This document shows, piece by piece, positions 1-10,397 of a stretch of DNA of 64,000 nucleotides. Below the pieces are notes generated by a model. That model had not been told where the DNA came from. It searched no databases and was given only the letters and a program-made list of their open reading frames with translations. Position 1 is the first letter of the stretch, and each line of letters starts with the position of its first letter. Position numbers and translations under genes: made by a program. This stretch comes from Astragalus membranaceus (taxonomy: Eukaryota; Streptophyta; Magnoliopsida; Fabales; Fabaceae): positions 76,037,747 through 76,101,746 of the forward strand of contig CM076847.1 in assembly GCA_039519185.1 (NCBI GenBank). Direction: 5' to 3'.

Positions 1-6
1 AGGGAA

Positions 7-607
7 GTGCTTGTGAAAGCTGTTGCTCAAGCCATCCCAGCGTATTGCATGTGCACTTTCTTGATTCCTACATCATTGGGGGTGGAGATGGAGCGGATGA
101 TAAATTCTTTTTGGTGGGGTTCGAATAGAGGAGCTAGGCGTGGAATTAATTGGTTGAGTTGGGATCGGCTTTCTATGCGTAAAGAATATGGTGGTATGGG
201 CTTTCGACATTTCTATGGTTTTAACTTGGCTATGCTAGAGAGGCAAGGTTGGCACTTGTGCACCAACAAGGATGCTATAGTTACCTGCATTTTCAAAGCC
301 AAATACTTCCCTAATGGGGACTTCTTGGGGGCTCGCTTGGGCCATAATCCAACTACGTTTGGCGTAGCATCCACACTTCACAGGTACTAGTCAACTTTGG
401 AGCTCGATGGAAAATTGGAGATGGCACATCTATCAACATTTGGAATGATCCGTGGGTAAAAGGAAGTAATAATTCTTTTGTGTCTTCTAATGTGGTGCCA
501 GGTTTTGAGAATATGATGGTTAGCAATCTTTTTAACGCTAATGATGGTTTGTGGAATATTTCTTTGATTGACCAATTGTTTAATGAGGAGGACAAGAGTC
601 GCATCAA
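7..607 (+). pseudogene. LINE reverse transcriptase C-terminal part and linker
   Basis: Residues such as INSFWWGSNRGARRGINW and LCTNKDAIVTCIFKAKYFP are characteristic of the region just after the reverse transcriptase fingers/palm in plant L1 ORF2 proteins. The frame closes at 390. A second frame continues with ARWKIGDGTSINIWNDPWV to about 600, so a frameshift near 375-390 splits the domain. No catalytic YADD box is visible because the 5' part is outside the window. Confidence 0.8.
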
Positions 608-615
608 GGTTTAAA

Positions 616-1346
616 ACTGTTGTTTTTAATTTTTTGCAGGCAGCATCCGAACCTTATAGGAATAGCTTTGCAATGATCATTTGGTGCATATGGAAGAGGA
701 GGAACGAGAAATATTGGGAGAACACGGTGCGGCCTATTCGAAACTCTATCAGAAGCGCGTTGGAGTTTTTGTATAGCTGACAGCATGCGCGCCGTCCAGC
801 CCGTGACAGTGGTGCGCAGCAGCAACAGTCGAATGTTATTGTAAATGTTGCTGTTGCTACAGTAAGGTCTCGGCCAGCAAGTGATTTCGTGAAGTGTAAT
901 GTCGACGCGGCTTTGTTTGATGATAATAGGTACGGTATTGGTCTTTGTATTCGGGATAGTGAAGGCTCTTTCTTTAAAGCGAAGTCGGTATGGTTCTATG
1001 GAGCACCACCACCACAGGAAGCAGAGGCATTGGGATTATTATTAGCAGTCACTTGGTTACAAGAATTAAATATCCAAAGAGTTGCCATCGAGCTGGATTG
1101 CAAAGCAGTGGTAGATGGCATCAGAGGTGTATATAATTCTATTACCGAGTTTGGCTCAATTTTACGTACTTGTAAGGCTTCATTATCTATGTTACAAAAC
1201 TATACGGTTAGTTTTATTCGGAGGCAAGCCAACTTTGTTGCTCACACCTTAGCTAGAGCATCAAGGGATTTCGCTAGCTCCCAAGTTCATGATTGTAGTC
1301 CGATTTGTATTTCCACTTTGATTATGAATGAAATGAGCTTAGTTTT
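616..1346 (+). pseudogene. LINE RNase H-like domain (RVT_3 type)
   Basis: The segment from about 889 encodes a recognisable plant LINE RNase H-like domain: CNVDAALFDDNRYGIG (first Asp of the fold), EAEALGLLLAV (Glu), ELDCKAVVDGI (Asp) and a C-terminal RRQANFVAHTLAR motif. Upstream, around 616-780, AMIIWCIWKRRNEKYWEN is the usual linker before this domain. The linker and the RNase H domain are in different frames. In an intact element the domain would degrade RNA in RNA/DNA hybrids during target-primed reverse transcription. Confidence 0.8.
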
Positions 1347-1366
1347 CCTTTGTCAAAAAAAAAGAT

Positions 1367-1657
1367 ATATACTTACTTATACACACACAAATTCTTTTTG
1401 GGGTTGGCCTTGGCTACCCCATCGTTGTGAAAGGCTTTGCCACTAGATACAGCTAGCTCTGTACCATTTTAATCAAAATCTTAACCGTCCGACTTTGCTT
1501 ATGGATGGAGTTGTACCATTTTAAAATTGAGAGAAAAGAAATCTCCATGACCAAGGCAATACATTTTAGTTTGCTAGTATGACAACTAGTGAGTGTAGAT
1601 GATAAAATCTCTAATGAAGAGAAAATATTACTGTCGTTATTGGCCTCACCAGCAAGG
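1367..1657. other. Spacer without recognised feature
   Basis: About 290 bases of ordinary AT-rich sequence between the LINE tail and the first bases of the copia LTR fragment. I see no coding frame, terminal repeats or RNA gene here. Confidence 0.5.
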
Positions 1658-1716
1658 TGTTAGTTGTAATTGTAACTGTCATTAGTAATAATTGTAATTG
1701 TGGGTCAGATACTTGT
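1658..1716 (+). repeat. Fragment of copia 5' LTR
   Basis: Matches the start of the LTR at 8544 (TGTTAGTTGTAATTGTAACT and onward, with a few substitutions). The match stops where ccgccgga-type repeats begin, so the rest of this LTR is displaced or lost. Confidence 0.65.
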
Positions 1717-3073
1717 AAGTTTTAAATTTTACAAATTCGCCGGTAACCATTAAAATCCGCCGGAAATGACACACCGGCCAAAATCCGCCGGAAACGTCAT
1801 TTCCGGCAGATATTTTTGAAAATATGCAAAATTTAAAATTTAAAAATCCGCCGGTAAGTCATTAAAATCCGCCGGAAATCCCCTAATCCGCCGAAAATAT
1901 ATTAAATCCGCCGGTAGGTGACATTTTCGGTGGATTTATGTTTTTAGCGACCGTTTACCCTTCTTCCTATATATATAACTTCTCCACATTTCTTCTCCAC
2001 ACTTCTTCTTCACACCCAAATTCTCTTCTTGAAATTCCTCACGTCCTCCCTACGATTTCTCTTCTTCTCTCTACTAAATCTCTTCCTCTCTTTGGCAAAT
2101 TTCTTCAATCTAATGTATGTTTGTAACATGAGTTAATAGTTTTAGTTTATGAATTATTTTATAATATGAGTTAGTTACTAATTGTGGTGTTGTTTGTTTA
2201 GGTATTGTTTTAGTTTGGTTTCCTCTTTTTTCCTCTTTGTTTGAGTTGGGATTCGCATCAAGTTAGAGCCTTCTCTTCACTACGGTTAGTTATCAAAGTC
2301 ATTAGTTGGTATAAAACGTTATTTGATTTTATTAGTTTGAATTTCTTTATTAAGTAAATATCAAATATTATAATATATTAATATTAATATTATAACATAT
2401 TAGTTTATAAAAAATAAAGTAATTAATATATCAATATATATCAAAAAGTAATATTTGATAGTTTATTTCATTTACTTTGTTAAAAAATAAAGTCAATGTA
2501 ATTAATAAATCCGAAATATAATAATATATTAGTTAAAAAATAAAGTCAATGTAATTATTAATTTCTATTGTTTGTAATTTTTAGATAAATACGAAATATT
2601 ATTGTCATACCTTAATTCTGTCCGGCTAATTGCAAAAAATCAAAAAAAATTTATTCTCGTTGTGTCACATATCGTTTTAAGCGCGTGTGTTTTTTGCACT
2701 CTCGTACAACGATTGTTCGATACTCGTTTTATTTTATTTCATTGTTGTCTATCGTTATCTTTGGCAACCCTCAAATTAAGAATAGTCACCCTTTTGGTAC
2801 ATCTCATGGAGAACTTGAAGACTTGGTTATTTTGCTTATATATTTCCCTTGGTTTATGTATTTCGATTGTACGACTTGAACTCGTTTAAAAAGTGGTATA
2901 TCGCTTCCCTTATTTCTGTTTTGGATGTTGAACATTAGGATGAGGAAAGGATGTTAAATTATGGAACTTAAGTTAATTATGCACTTCTATTTTGAAGTTA
3001 TGAGATATGAGTGACACTTTGATGAGTTTTCATTAAATTTTTTAGTTTTGTTCAATGTCCATAAACAGGAATT
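1717..3073. mobile_element. CACTA-like remnant (TCCGCCGGA family)
   Basis: Bases 1735-1940 carry repeated ATCCGCCGGAAA/TTCCGGCGG-type motifs. They are followed by a TATA-like stretch (CCTATATATATAAC) and a CT-rich leader starting at about 1975. This layout matches the ends of the CACTA elements at 4982-7895 and 30685-42019 (compare 5390-5460 and 7010-7090). No CACTACAAG terminus is visible here, so it is a truncated copy. The rest, 2110-3070, is AT-rich with duplicated short blocks and no credible protein. Confidence 0.5.
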
Positions 3074-3090
3074 ATACTCTGATGTATGCT

Positions 3091-3190
3091 CTGGAGGTTT
3101 TAATGAGGCCTCTCCCCTTCCCATTCCTTTGTAAGGGTTGGGTGCACCCCTAGTGCCCCCCTTCAATAGATGCTTGCTTATCTAAAAAAA
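3091..3190 (+). mobile_element. 5'-truncated LINE tail with 17-bp TSD
   Basis: A 100-bp insert ending in TGCTTGCTTATCTAAAAAAA is bracketed by the perfect 17-bp direct repeat ATACTCTGATGTATGCT at 3074-3090 and 3191-3207. The A tail, the long TSD and the TTGCTTATC end point to an L1-type element that was strongly truncated at its 5' end during integration. Confidence 0.85.
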
Positions 3191-3356
3191 ATACTCTGAT
3201 GTATGCTAGAAAGTGTATCCTAGTATATCTTCTATGTTTGATATATTGGGGTATTACACAAGACTTTGTTATCATTAGAGATCTTGATAATGATGAAGAT
3301 TTGTTTGGTGAAAATGAGTTACACAGCCTGATTGTGTTTGATAGTGCCATAGATCC

Positions 3357-3670
3357 TGTTCTGTACCTAGCAGTATTTTGGTCGGCTGCTGTTGGTAGGT
3401 CTCTTGCTGCCCTGGCAGGAGGTCAGTGAGCGCCCGGGGGGGTACCTGCAAAGCCACTCCGACGCTCAAGTCAGTATGAGAATAAGCTAGTGAATTTGCA
3501 AGGGAAGAGTGTGTACCTCGTAAATGGCTATGCGAGCCGGTATTTATAGGGAATCGTGCCCGTTTGTGGATCGTTGGATCAGCGGAATTGATCTTAACCG
3601 TCCAAGCGTGATTGGGCTTGTATGTGGTGGATATGGGCCAAAGTGATTGGGCTAATCCATATCCATTGCT
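3357..3670. repeat. Degraded solo LTR related to the TR-GAG LTR at 56109
   Basis: Starts TGTTCTGTACC and shares blocks with the LTRs at 56109 and 58599: GGTACCTGC, CACTCCGACGCTCAAGTCAG, GAGTGTGTACCT, TATTTATAG, and a final GGGCTAATCCATA. It is more diverged than those two LTRs are from each other. No TSD was identified. No gag was found beside it, so it is either a solo LTR or a fragment. Confidence 0.6.
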
Positions 3671-3720
3671 AAATGCACCTCCTGGAATTGCTAAATGGAC
3701 CTCTTGGTCCAGTCCAGAAC

Positions 3721-4978
3721 AGATCCCTTGACATATGATGAGGCGGCTCAACACGAGAAATGGAGAAAGGCTATGAATGATGAGATTCAAACCATTGAAA
3801 AAAATAACACTTGGGAACTTGTAGAATCACCAAGAGACTGCAAGGTCATTGGAGTTAAGTAGGTCTACTAGACTAAATACAACGAACAAGGAGGGGTGGA
3901 TAAATACAAGGCAAGACTCGTTTCCAAGGGATACTCTCAACAACATGGTGTGGATTTCTCAGAAGTCTTTGCTCCAGTTGCAAGGTAGGACACCATTAGA
4001 GTCATTCTTGCCATTGCAGCTGGAGAAGGGTGGCAGGTATATCAAATGGATGTTAAATCCGCTTTCCTACATGGAAATCTTGAAGAAACAGTTTATGTGA
4101 ATCAACCTCAGGGGCTTTGAAAGAAAGGGATCAGAAGACAAAGTTTATAAGCTGAAGAAGGCATTGTATCAGGGATGTCAAAACGGGCGGCCCAGCCCGG
4201 CCCGTTAAGCGTTATGCCCACGAAAAAACGGGCGGCCCGGCCCGGCCTGGCCTGTTAAGAGAACGCGGGCGCAAAATTCATGCCATGCCCGCGAAGTGGC
4301 GGGCTGGCGGGCTGGCCCGTCAATTTACACTGAATTTAAAAAAAACGCGCTAACGGGCGGTTTGGTCCGCCACAGTGTTTAGCCCGCGGGCTGGCGGGCG
4401 AAGCGGGCCGGGCAACGCGGGCATCAAAACCTTAGCCCTGCCCGCCTTTTTTGGTGGGCCAACGGGCCGGCCCGGCGGGCCAAGCCCATTTTGACATCCC
4501 TACATTGTATGGGCTCACGCAGGCGCCTAGAGCCTGGTACAGTAGGATTGATGCCTATTTTGAGAGAGAAGGTTTCAAAAAATGTCCCTATGACTTGATC
4601 TACACTAGAAGAAGTTGCTCATTGTGAGCTTATATGTAGATGATTTGATCTACACCAACAATGATAATGAGCTGTCTGCAGGTTTCAAAAATTCCATGCA
4701 AAAGGAATTTGACATGTCTGATTTGGGGAAAATGAGGTATTTCCTCGGTGTAGAAGTAATTCAGAACAACAAAGGAGTTTTTATTCATCAACAAAAGTAT
4801 GTGAATGAAGTGCTGGATAGGTTTGGAATGGCTGAAAGCAAGGCTGTGTGCAGTCCAGTGGTAACTGGCTACAAGCTTTCACAGCAATGAGTCTGTTAAT
4901 GCTACTGCTTTCAAACAAATTGTTGGTAGCCTGATGTATTTGAATGCAACTAGGCTTGATGTGATGGTTGGTGTAAGC
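3721..4978 (+). pseudogene. Copia reverse transcriptase, first part (interrupted)
   Basis: Reading frames give the start of a Ty1/copia reverse transcriptase: EKWRKAMNDEIQTIEKNNTW, YKARLVSKGYSQQHGVDF, a VKSAFLHGNLEE block, then after a MITE the segment IVSLYVDDLIYTNND, which holds the catalytic YVDD, followed by FDMSDLGKMRYFLGVEV. Several stops and frameshifts are present, for example a TAG near 3858 and a stop in the block before 4130. The hAT MITE at 4170-4502 splits it, and the CACTA element at 4982 ends it. Confidence 0.85.
4170..4502. mobile_element. GC-rich hAT-type MITE, 8-bp TSD
   Basis: Terminal inverted repeats are CAGGGATGTCAAAA (left) and TTTTGACATCCCTA (right). They are flanked by the perfect 8-bp TSD CATTGTAT (4162-4169, 4503-4510). 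An 8-bp TSD with a CAGGG-type end is the hAT signature. The 333-bp body is full of GGCCCGGC/GCGGGC runs and has no coding frame. It sits inside the copia reverse transcriptase. Confidence 0.9.
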
Positions 4979-4981
4979 TTG

Positions 4982-7895
4982 CACTACAAGAATAATCAGT
5001 TTTACCGGCCAGGACTTTCCGGCGGATTTGTATCCGCCGGAAACTTTTCGGCAGATTCTAGGGGTTACCGGCGGATTGTATCCGCCGCAAACTTACCGGC
5101 GAGAATAGGAACTTTCCGGCGGATTTATCCGCCGCAAACATTTCCGGCAGATTTTCGAGGTATTTTCGGCGGATCTGGTTTACGAAGATTTTTTTTTATG
5201 AAAAAAATCAAAATCCGCCGGAAATGCCTCTCAATCTGCTGGAAACACTTGCGGTGGATAAATCCGCCGGAATGTCCCTAAAGTCCGCCGAAAAATCCTG
5301 GAAGCACCAATTTTGAATTTCAAAAATTCGCTGGAAACACCCTAAATCCGCCGGAAATTACATTTCCGGCAGATTCACCTTTTGACCGTTGATTTTCGTT
5401 TCCTCTATATAAATCTCTTCTCCGCTTCTTTTTCTTCACACCTCTACCGATACTCTCATTCTCTTCAAAGAAACAGAGACATACGCCACTCTCTTGAGCA
5501 TTGTCGGCAGCGGCTCCAAGTGAGTGGCGTATGTCTTCATTTCTTTGTAAAGAATCTTTCACCTTGTCATTAACATCCCCTTCATCTTTTTCGTTAAAAG
5601 TAACATTGTCATGAACCTCCGCTACGAATTCCCCTCTTGTTAAGTAGACATTTACACACATCAAACGCTCTGTATCATCCTCCAACTTAACAAAAGGTCC
5701 TTGGAGTTCCTCAAACTTTCTATTTAGAGCAAGGTAATCAAAATTGGACCGGACATTGAACCGGAAGAGGTAGCGGTTCAGGGGTTCTTGGGTTCAACCG
5801 GTTGAATCGGGGGTTCAACCGGAATTAGCGTCGAAACAAATTAACGGATAGTGAATAGTGCAGCGTGATTATTGAATAGTCAATGGTGATTAGTGTCATG
5901 AGTTAGACCAGCAGTCACCCCAGTAGCTTTGGATTATTTTATTTTGTTGTATGGATATTTTTTTTATTGTATGGATATTTTTTTTGTTGTATGGATATTT
6001 ATTTAAATTAATCATTAGTTTTCATTTCTAATTTTTATTTTTTTTTATCAATAATCAAATTTTTAAATAAAATAATCAATTAACTTTTTTAATAAAATAA
6101 TATTATTTTTTAAATAAAATTATTTTTAAAAAATAATATTTATTTTTTAAAAATAATTAAAATTTTAAAAAAAAAAACGGTTTTTCCGGCAGACACTAAA
6201 TAGTGAATAGTGCAGCGTGATTATTCAATAGTCCATAGTGATTAGTGTCGACACTCATTAATGGTCAAGATCTTGCCGACACTAATTAAATAGGGAATAC
6301 TGAATTTGGTTCAATGTTTTAAAAACCGGACCGCACCGGCCGGTTCAACCGGTTGAACGGGAACCGGACCCTCGGCCGGTTGGTTCAACCCCATTTGAAC
6401 CGCAGGCCTATTGAACCGACCAGAACCGGATCGAATCGGGGAAGAACCGGGTTTAACCGCGGTTCAACCGCTTTGAACCGGAAACCGAACCGGATTGAAC
6501 CGCCCGAAATAGTTTTTTTATTTTTAAATTTATTTTTTTCTTCAAAATTTAATATTTTTTATTTAATAAATTACTCATCCGGTTCAACCATGGTTGAACC
6601 GGTTGAACCGATTGAACCATGAACCGTAGGCCTCGGCGGTTCGATCTCCGGTGCGGTTTTAAAAACATTGGTTATTTTGGTTATTTCCGGCGGATATATA
6701 GGAGTTTCCGGCGGAATTTAGGGACTTTCCGGCGGATATTTGGGTGTTTCCGGCGGATGTGGGTTTACCAAAAATTCTTTTCAAAAAAAATAAAAATCCG
6801 CCGGAAACACCCTATATCCGCCGGAAAGTCCCTAAATTCCGCCGGAAATTCCTCGAAATCCGCCGGAAATCCCTAAATTCCGCCGGTATGTTTGCGGCGG
6901 ATACAAATCCGCCGGAAAATCCTGAAACCGCCAATTTGGAATTTCAAAAATTCGCCGGAAACACCCTATATCTGCCGGAAAAGACATTTCCGGCGGATTC
7001 ACGTTTTGACCGTTGGTTTTCGTTTCTCTATATAAATCTCTTCTCCACTTCTTCTTCTTCACACCTCTACCAATCTATCTTCTCTCTACTAAATCTCTTT
7101 CTCTCTACCAATCCATTCTCCACTTCTCTCTACTAATCTCTTCCTCTCGTTGTCAAATTTCTTCGATATAAGGTACGTTTGTAACATTAGTTAATATTTT
7201 TAATGCTTTTCTTACATCTGATACCTACTATCATGGTGATGAATTAGACCAGCAGCCACCCCAGTAGCTTTGGATTATTTTATTTTGTTGTATGGATATT
7301 TTTTTATTGTATGGATATTTTTTTTGTTGTATGGATATTTATTTAAATTAATCATTAATTTTCATTTCTAATTTTTATTTTTTTATCAATTATCAAATTT
7401 TTAAATAAAATAATCAATTAAAGTTTTTAATAAAATAATATTATTTTTTTAAATAAAATGATTTTTAAAAAATAATATTTATTTTTTAAAAACAATTAAG
7501 TTTTAAAAAAAACGGTTTTTCCGGCGGATTTGTGGATTTTCCGGCGGATAAACCATACAGTGTTCCGGCGGATTTGTGGACTTTTCGGTGGATACCCCCG
7601 CCGGAACTTTCCGGTGGATACCCCCGCCGGAACTTTCCGGCGGATTTGCAAGCTTTCCGGCGGATAAAAAGATGCGAATTCCCTTGGGGTTTTCCGGCGG
7701 ATTTTTCGGTGCCACGAAATCCGCCGGAAATTTCCGGCGGATAATCCACCGAAAACCTTTTGCCACGAGCTGTCTACCGGCGCCAAAAATCCGTCGGAAA
7801 GCCCAACAAATCCGCCAGAAAGTCCATATTTTTGGCGGATTTGCGGATTTTTAGGCGGATTTGGTCCGCCGAAAAGTCCAAGTTTTCTTGTAGTG
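4982..7895. mobile_element. Non-autonomous CACTA element, TSD TTG
   Basis: Begins CACTACAAGAATAATC and ends TTTTCTTGTAGTG, with the 3-bp TSD TTG on both sides (4979-4981 and 7896-7898). It is inserted in copia reverse transcriptase/RNase H coding sequence. Both subterminal zones are packed with TCCGCCGGAAA motifs and their reverse complements, the usual transposase-binding arrays of CACTA elements. No transposase gene is present. The centre holds two copies of an AT-rich block (about 5905-6185 and 7244-7515), two copies of a TATA plus CT-rich leader (about 5390 and 7015), and another MITE. Confidence 0.92.
6312..6670. mobile_element. GGTTCAACCGG-rich inverted-repeat element
   Basis: The left end CAATGTTTTAAAAACCGGAC and right end CCGGTGCGGTTTTAAAAACATTG form terminal inverted repeats. 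The body is built from repeated GGTTCAACCGG/GGTTGAACCGG palindromic units around a short AT-rich core. A diverged piece of the same kind of sequence lies at about 5719-5822. I could not define a clean TSD (ATTTGGTT on the left, ATTTTGGTT just beyond the right end). CAATG/CATTG ends suggest hAT, but the family is uncertain. Confidence 0.65.
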
Positions 7896-7898
7896 TTG

Positions 7899-8504
7899 AT
7901 TAGTAGGTTCATGGAAAAGCCAACCATGGAACACTGGACTGCTGCAAAGAGGATTCTCTGATATCTTAAGGGAACTGCTGGTACTGGTATACTGTACAGG
8001 AAGGGAAAAACTTAGGAGCTGGTTGGTTATTGTGATAGTGATTATGCAGGTGATTCAAATGATAGGAAGAGCACTAGTGGGTATGTCTTCATGATGAACA
8101 ATGGTGTTGTGTCTTGGTCATCTGAAAAACAACTTATTGTGACTTTATCTACCATAGAGGCAGAATTTGTAGCTGCTGCCTACTGTGTTTGTCAAGGTAT
8201 ATGGCTTAAGAGTATCCTAAGGGAACTGGGACAGAATCAGAATGACTCTCTCACTGTTTTATGTGATAACAGTTCGACAATTAAGTTGTCAAAAAACCCA
8301 GTGATGCACGGGAAAAGCAAACACATCAATGTGAGATACCATTTTCTAAGAGAGTTGAGCAATTCAGGAGCTGTAGAACTGAAATTCTGTCCTTCAGAAG
8401 ATCAGTTGACTGATATCCTAACCAAGGCATTGAAGATTGAAAGTTTCAGCAAGCTTAGAGGAGAACTGGGAATGCATTGTGTTGATGAAGTCAAGAATGA
8501 ATAA
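7899..8504 (+). pseudogene. Copia RNase H, C-terminal part
   Basis: Continues the copia protein after the CACTA insertion: SRFMEKPTMEHWTAAKRIL, then from 8091 an open frame with WSSEKQLIVTLSTIEAEFVA, LCDNSSTIKLSKNPVMHGKS and KHINVRYHFLRE. These are the conserved Glu and Asp blocks of the copia RNase H domain. It stops at 8504, followed 40 bases later by the polypurine tract and 3' LTR. A stop near 7960 separates the first piece from the open frame. Confidence 0.85.
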
Positions 8505-8543
8505 ACTGCAAATGCTCACTGCATTTCAGTTTAAGGGAGGAAT

Positions 8544-8780
8544 TGTTAGTTGTAATTGTAACTGTCATTAGTAATAGTTATAATTGTGGGCCAAATACTT
8601 GTATGTAGATTCATTTGTTGTGCATAGGCCCAATAATTGTTGTAAGCCCAATTTGTAACTGGGCATAGTTAGTTAGATACAGTTGTGATAGTTACACTTC
8701 TGTTGTAATCAGTGTACCTCATATAAGGCAAATTCAATGAAATCATAATTAGTTTTGCCAAACAGATTTTATCTCAAACA
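8544..8780 (+). repeat. Copia 3' LTR
   Basis: Starts TGTTAG immediately after the purine-rich TTTAAGGGAGGAAT and ends around CTCAAACA. It contains a TATA-like block (CCTCATATAAGG) near 8717-8728, which would be the promoter in a full LTR. Only the first ~58 bases have a partner on the left side (1658). Confidence 0.7.
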
Positions 8781-8935
8781 TTCTTTTGTAGGGAGAACAA
8801 TGTTGTTGGATGAGATGACTTCGGCCTTGTAGTTGAACAATGTTGATACTTGCCTCGCCTCGGACCTGAACCCTCCTCCAACTACATATAAATTGTTAAT
8901 TTATTTATTTATTTTAATCACTTTTCAATTGAAAA

Positions 8936-9090
8936 TTTTAGCTCAAGTGGTGAGACACAATGATCTCTTCATGTACTTAAGCTCCAAATCACGGGTTCAA
9001 CTGTGGGAGGCGAAAGAATTACCACATGAGGTGGTAGGTATTCTTAATTGGTGGCACGAAAAGGGTGTCCAACTTGTTACAAAAAAAAAA
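8936..9090 (+). mobile_element. SINE with tRNA-like head
   Basis: TTAGCTCAAGTGGTGAG resembles a pol III A box and CGGGTTCAACTG a B box about 50 bases further on. The insert ends in a ten-base A run at 9081-9090. This is the layout of plant tRNA-derived SINEs. I could not define a clean TSD. Confidence 0.6.
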
Positions 9091-10153
9091 TTACAATAAT
9101 TTTGATTTCATTCTATTAGTTATCATAAATATAATTTTTTATTTTTTCTATTTAATTAAGTAAAGCGAGTCGAAGCCCCACAAGGAAACTTGATCTCGTT
9201 GGGACATAAATGGGTGATGGATTCTGCTACATTAAAGTTGTCGTAATCGAGCTATGTTTGACAACACCAAACACAATGGCAGGTTCGACCAAACGTATTT
9301 TTATGCCTAATACGAATATGTGAATGAGGCCCTTTTTTTTAGAGAATTGAGGCCTTATTAAAACAATAAACAAATTAATGTTGTTTCAAAGATCCAATCA
9401 GCTACCTAACATATATATAGGTTATAGTAAACCGTAAGCTTCTTCCTTTCATGGACCAGTAACCTTACCTGGCTGAAAATTAACGTGTTATGGCCTTCAT
9501 GATTGATTAGCTCTGTTTCAACTTTAGATGATTCTGTTTCTGTATCAGCTAACTTGATTATATTGTTTGTAATTACTTGTGACGTTATGTTGCACGAAAT
9601 TTAAGTTTTGTGAAAACTGAGAGTGAGAGACTTTAATATCTGTTACTTTTTATAAACATCTTTCAGAAGCCAGACAAATTCACTTAACTTCTATATTTTT
9701 GCTCTCATATTTTCATCATCAGAACACCTACAAATCCTTAAGTCCTCTTTGAGACCATGAAATTTTCATTTTCATTTTCATTTTCATTTTATAATAAACA
9801 TGTACAGTTTAGGATATTCGTCTTTATCTTCCTTCTGCTCCACAAAATAGAAGAAAATAAAAATAAATTTTCTTTATAATTGCATTAACATGTAGTATAT
9901 TTATTACACAGTAAAATTCCACAACTATACATAGATATGGTATAATAACGTGGAAAGGGAGGACCCCTATAAAACAAAGGAATCCAAGACAAAAAACTCT
10001 TCATCAATACATTTGGCTACAGACATTATTTAGAAATCAGATATACCAACTTAATTAAAACAAGAAGAATGAAATACATAAACACCCACCCTGTAACTGA
10101 TTTGAAGTTATAACACCCAAAACAAATATCTACATCATTATTATGCTTCTAGC
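9091..10153. other. Intergenic sequence downstream of PHT1
   Basis: AT-rich spacer with no coding frame or terminal repeats. A short tandem run of TTTTCA units lies around 9765-9790. The proximal part may contain the transporter's 3' flanking signals, but no motif is strong enough to call. Confidence 0.5.
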
Positions 10154-10170
10154 AGAAGAAAAACCAAACT

Positions 10171-10328
10171 ACCAACGAGGATTGAATCTAGTGGAAGGGA
10201 CTAGTCTCCGACAACTTGACGACCCAAGATTTGAGTCCCCGCTAGGAGAGGTGTCCACATTTAGTACCCGACAGTGCTTCAAACAGGATTAGCTCTGATG
10301 GAAGGAACTTGTAAGAAACCAAAAAAAA
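10171..10328 (+). mobile_element. SINE-like insert with perfect 17-bp TSD
   Basis: The insert is bracketed by the 17-bp direct repeat AGAAGAAAAACCAAACT at 10154-10170 and 10329-10345, and ends in an A-rich tail (AACCAAAAAAAA). The segment AGATTTGAGTCCCC resembles a degenerate pol III B box. It lies about 70 bases beyond the PHT1 stop codon, so it may be included in the PHT1 3' UTR in antisense orientation. Confidence 0.8.
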
Positions 10329-10397
10329 AGAAGAAAAACCAAACTCAATGTGTCACATAGTAATAATCATAGCATGAAATTTGAATAGAGATTTTGA

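Larger units (their letters stand above)
1..1366 (+). mobile_element. L1-type LINE, 3' half (cut by window edge)
   Basis: Non-LTR retrotransposon remnant. From left to right it codes for the end of reverse transcriptase, the zf-RVT/linker region and a plant-type RNase H domain, in at least three frames. The 3' end is the short tail TTTGTC followed by an A run at about 1355-1362, typical of plant L1 elements. The 5' part lies outside the window. The same family recurs at 20583-23215, where the stretch around GGCTCGCTTGGGCCATAA is nearly the same. It is inactive because of frameshifts. Confidence 0.85.
1658..8780 (+). mobile_element. Old Ty1/copia relic with nested insertions
   Basis: The 3' LTR begins at 8544 with TGTTAGTTGTAATTG directly after the polypurine tract AAGGGAGGAAT. 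The same first ~58 bases occur at 1658-1716, which I take as the broken 5' LTR. Between them lie copia reverse transcriptase and RNase H pieces on the plus strand (3721-4978 and 7899-8504). Gag, protease and integrase are missing. The relic is interrupted by a CACTA-like block, a LINE tail, a solo LTR, a hAT MITE and a 2.9-kb CACTA element. No matching 5-bp TSD was found at the outer ends. Confidence 0.7.

Noticed and set aside
3199..3429. 76-residue frame with an acidic DLDNDEDLFGENE stretch.
   Set aside because: No family recognised, and it runs into the solo LTR. It might be a small leftover of a transposon gene, but the evidence is too weak to list it as a gene.
5320..5685. 121-residue minus-strand frame in the 2.9-kb CACTA element.
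   Set aside because: Part of it is the antisense of the leader and repeat words. It has no recognisable domain, and composition follows the repeats.
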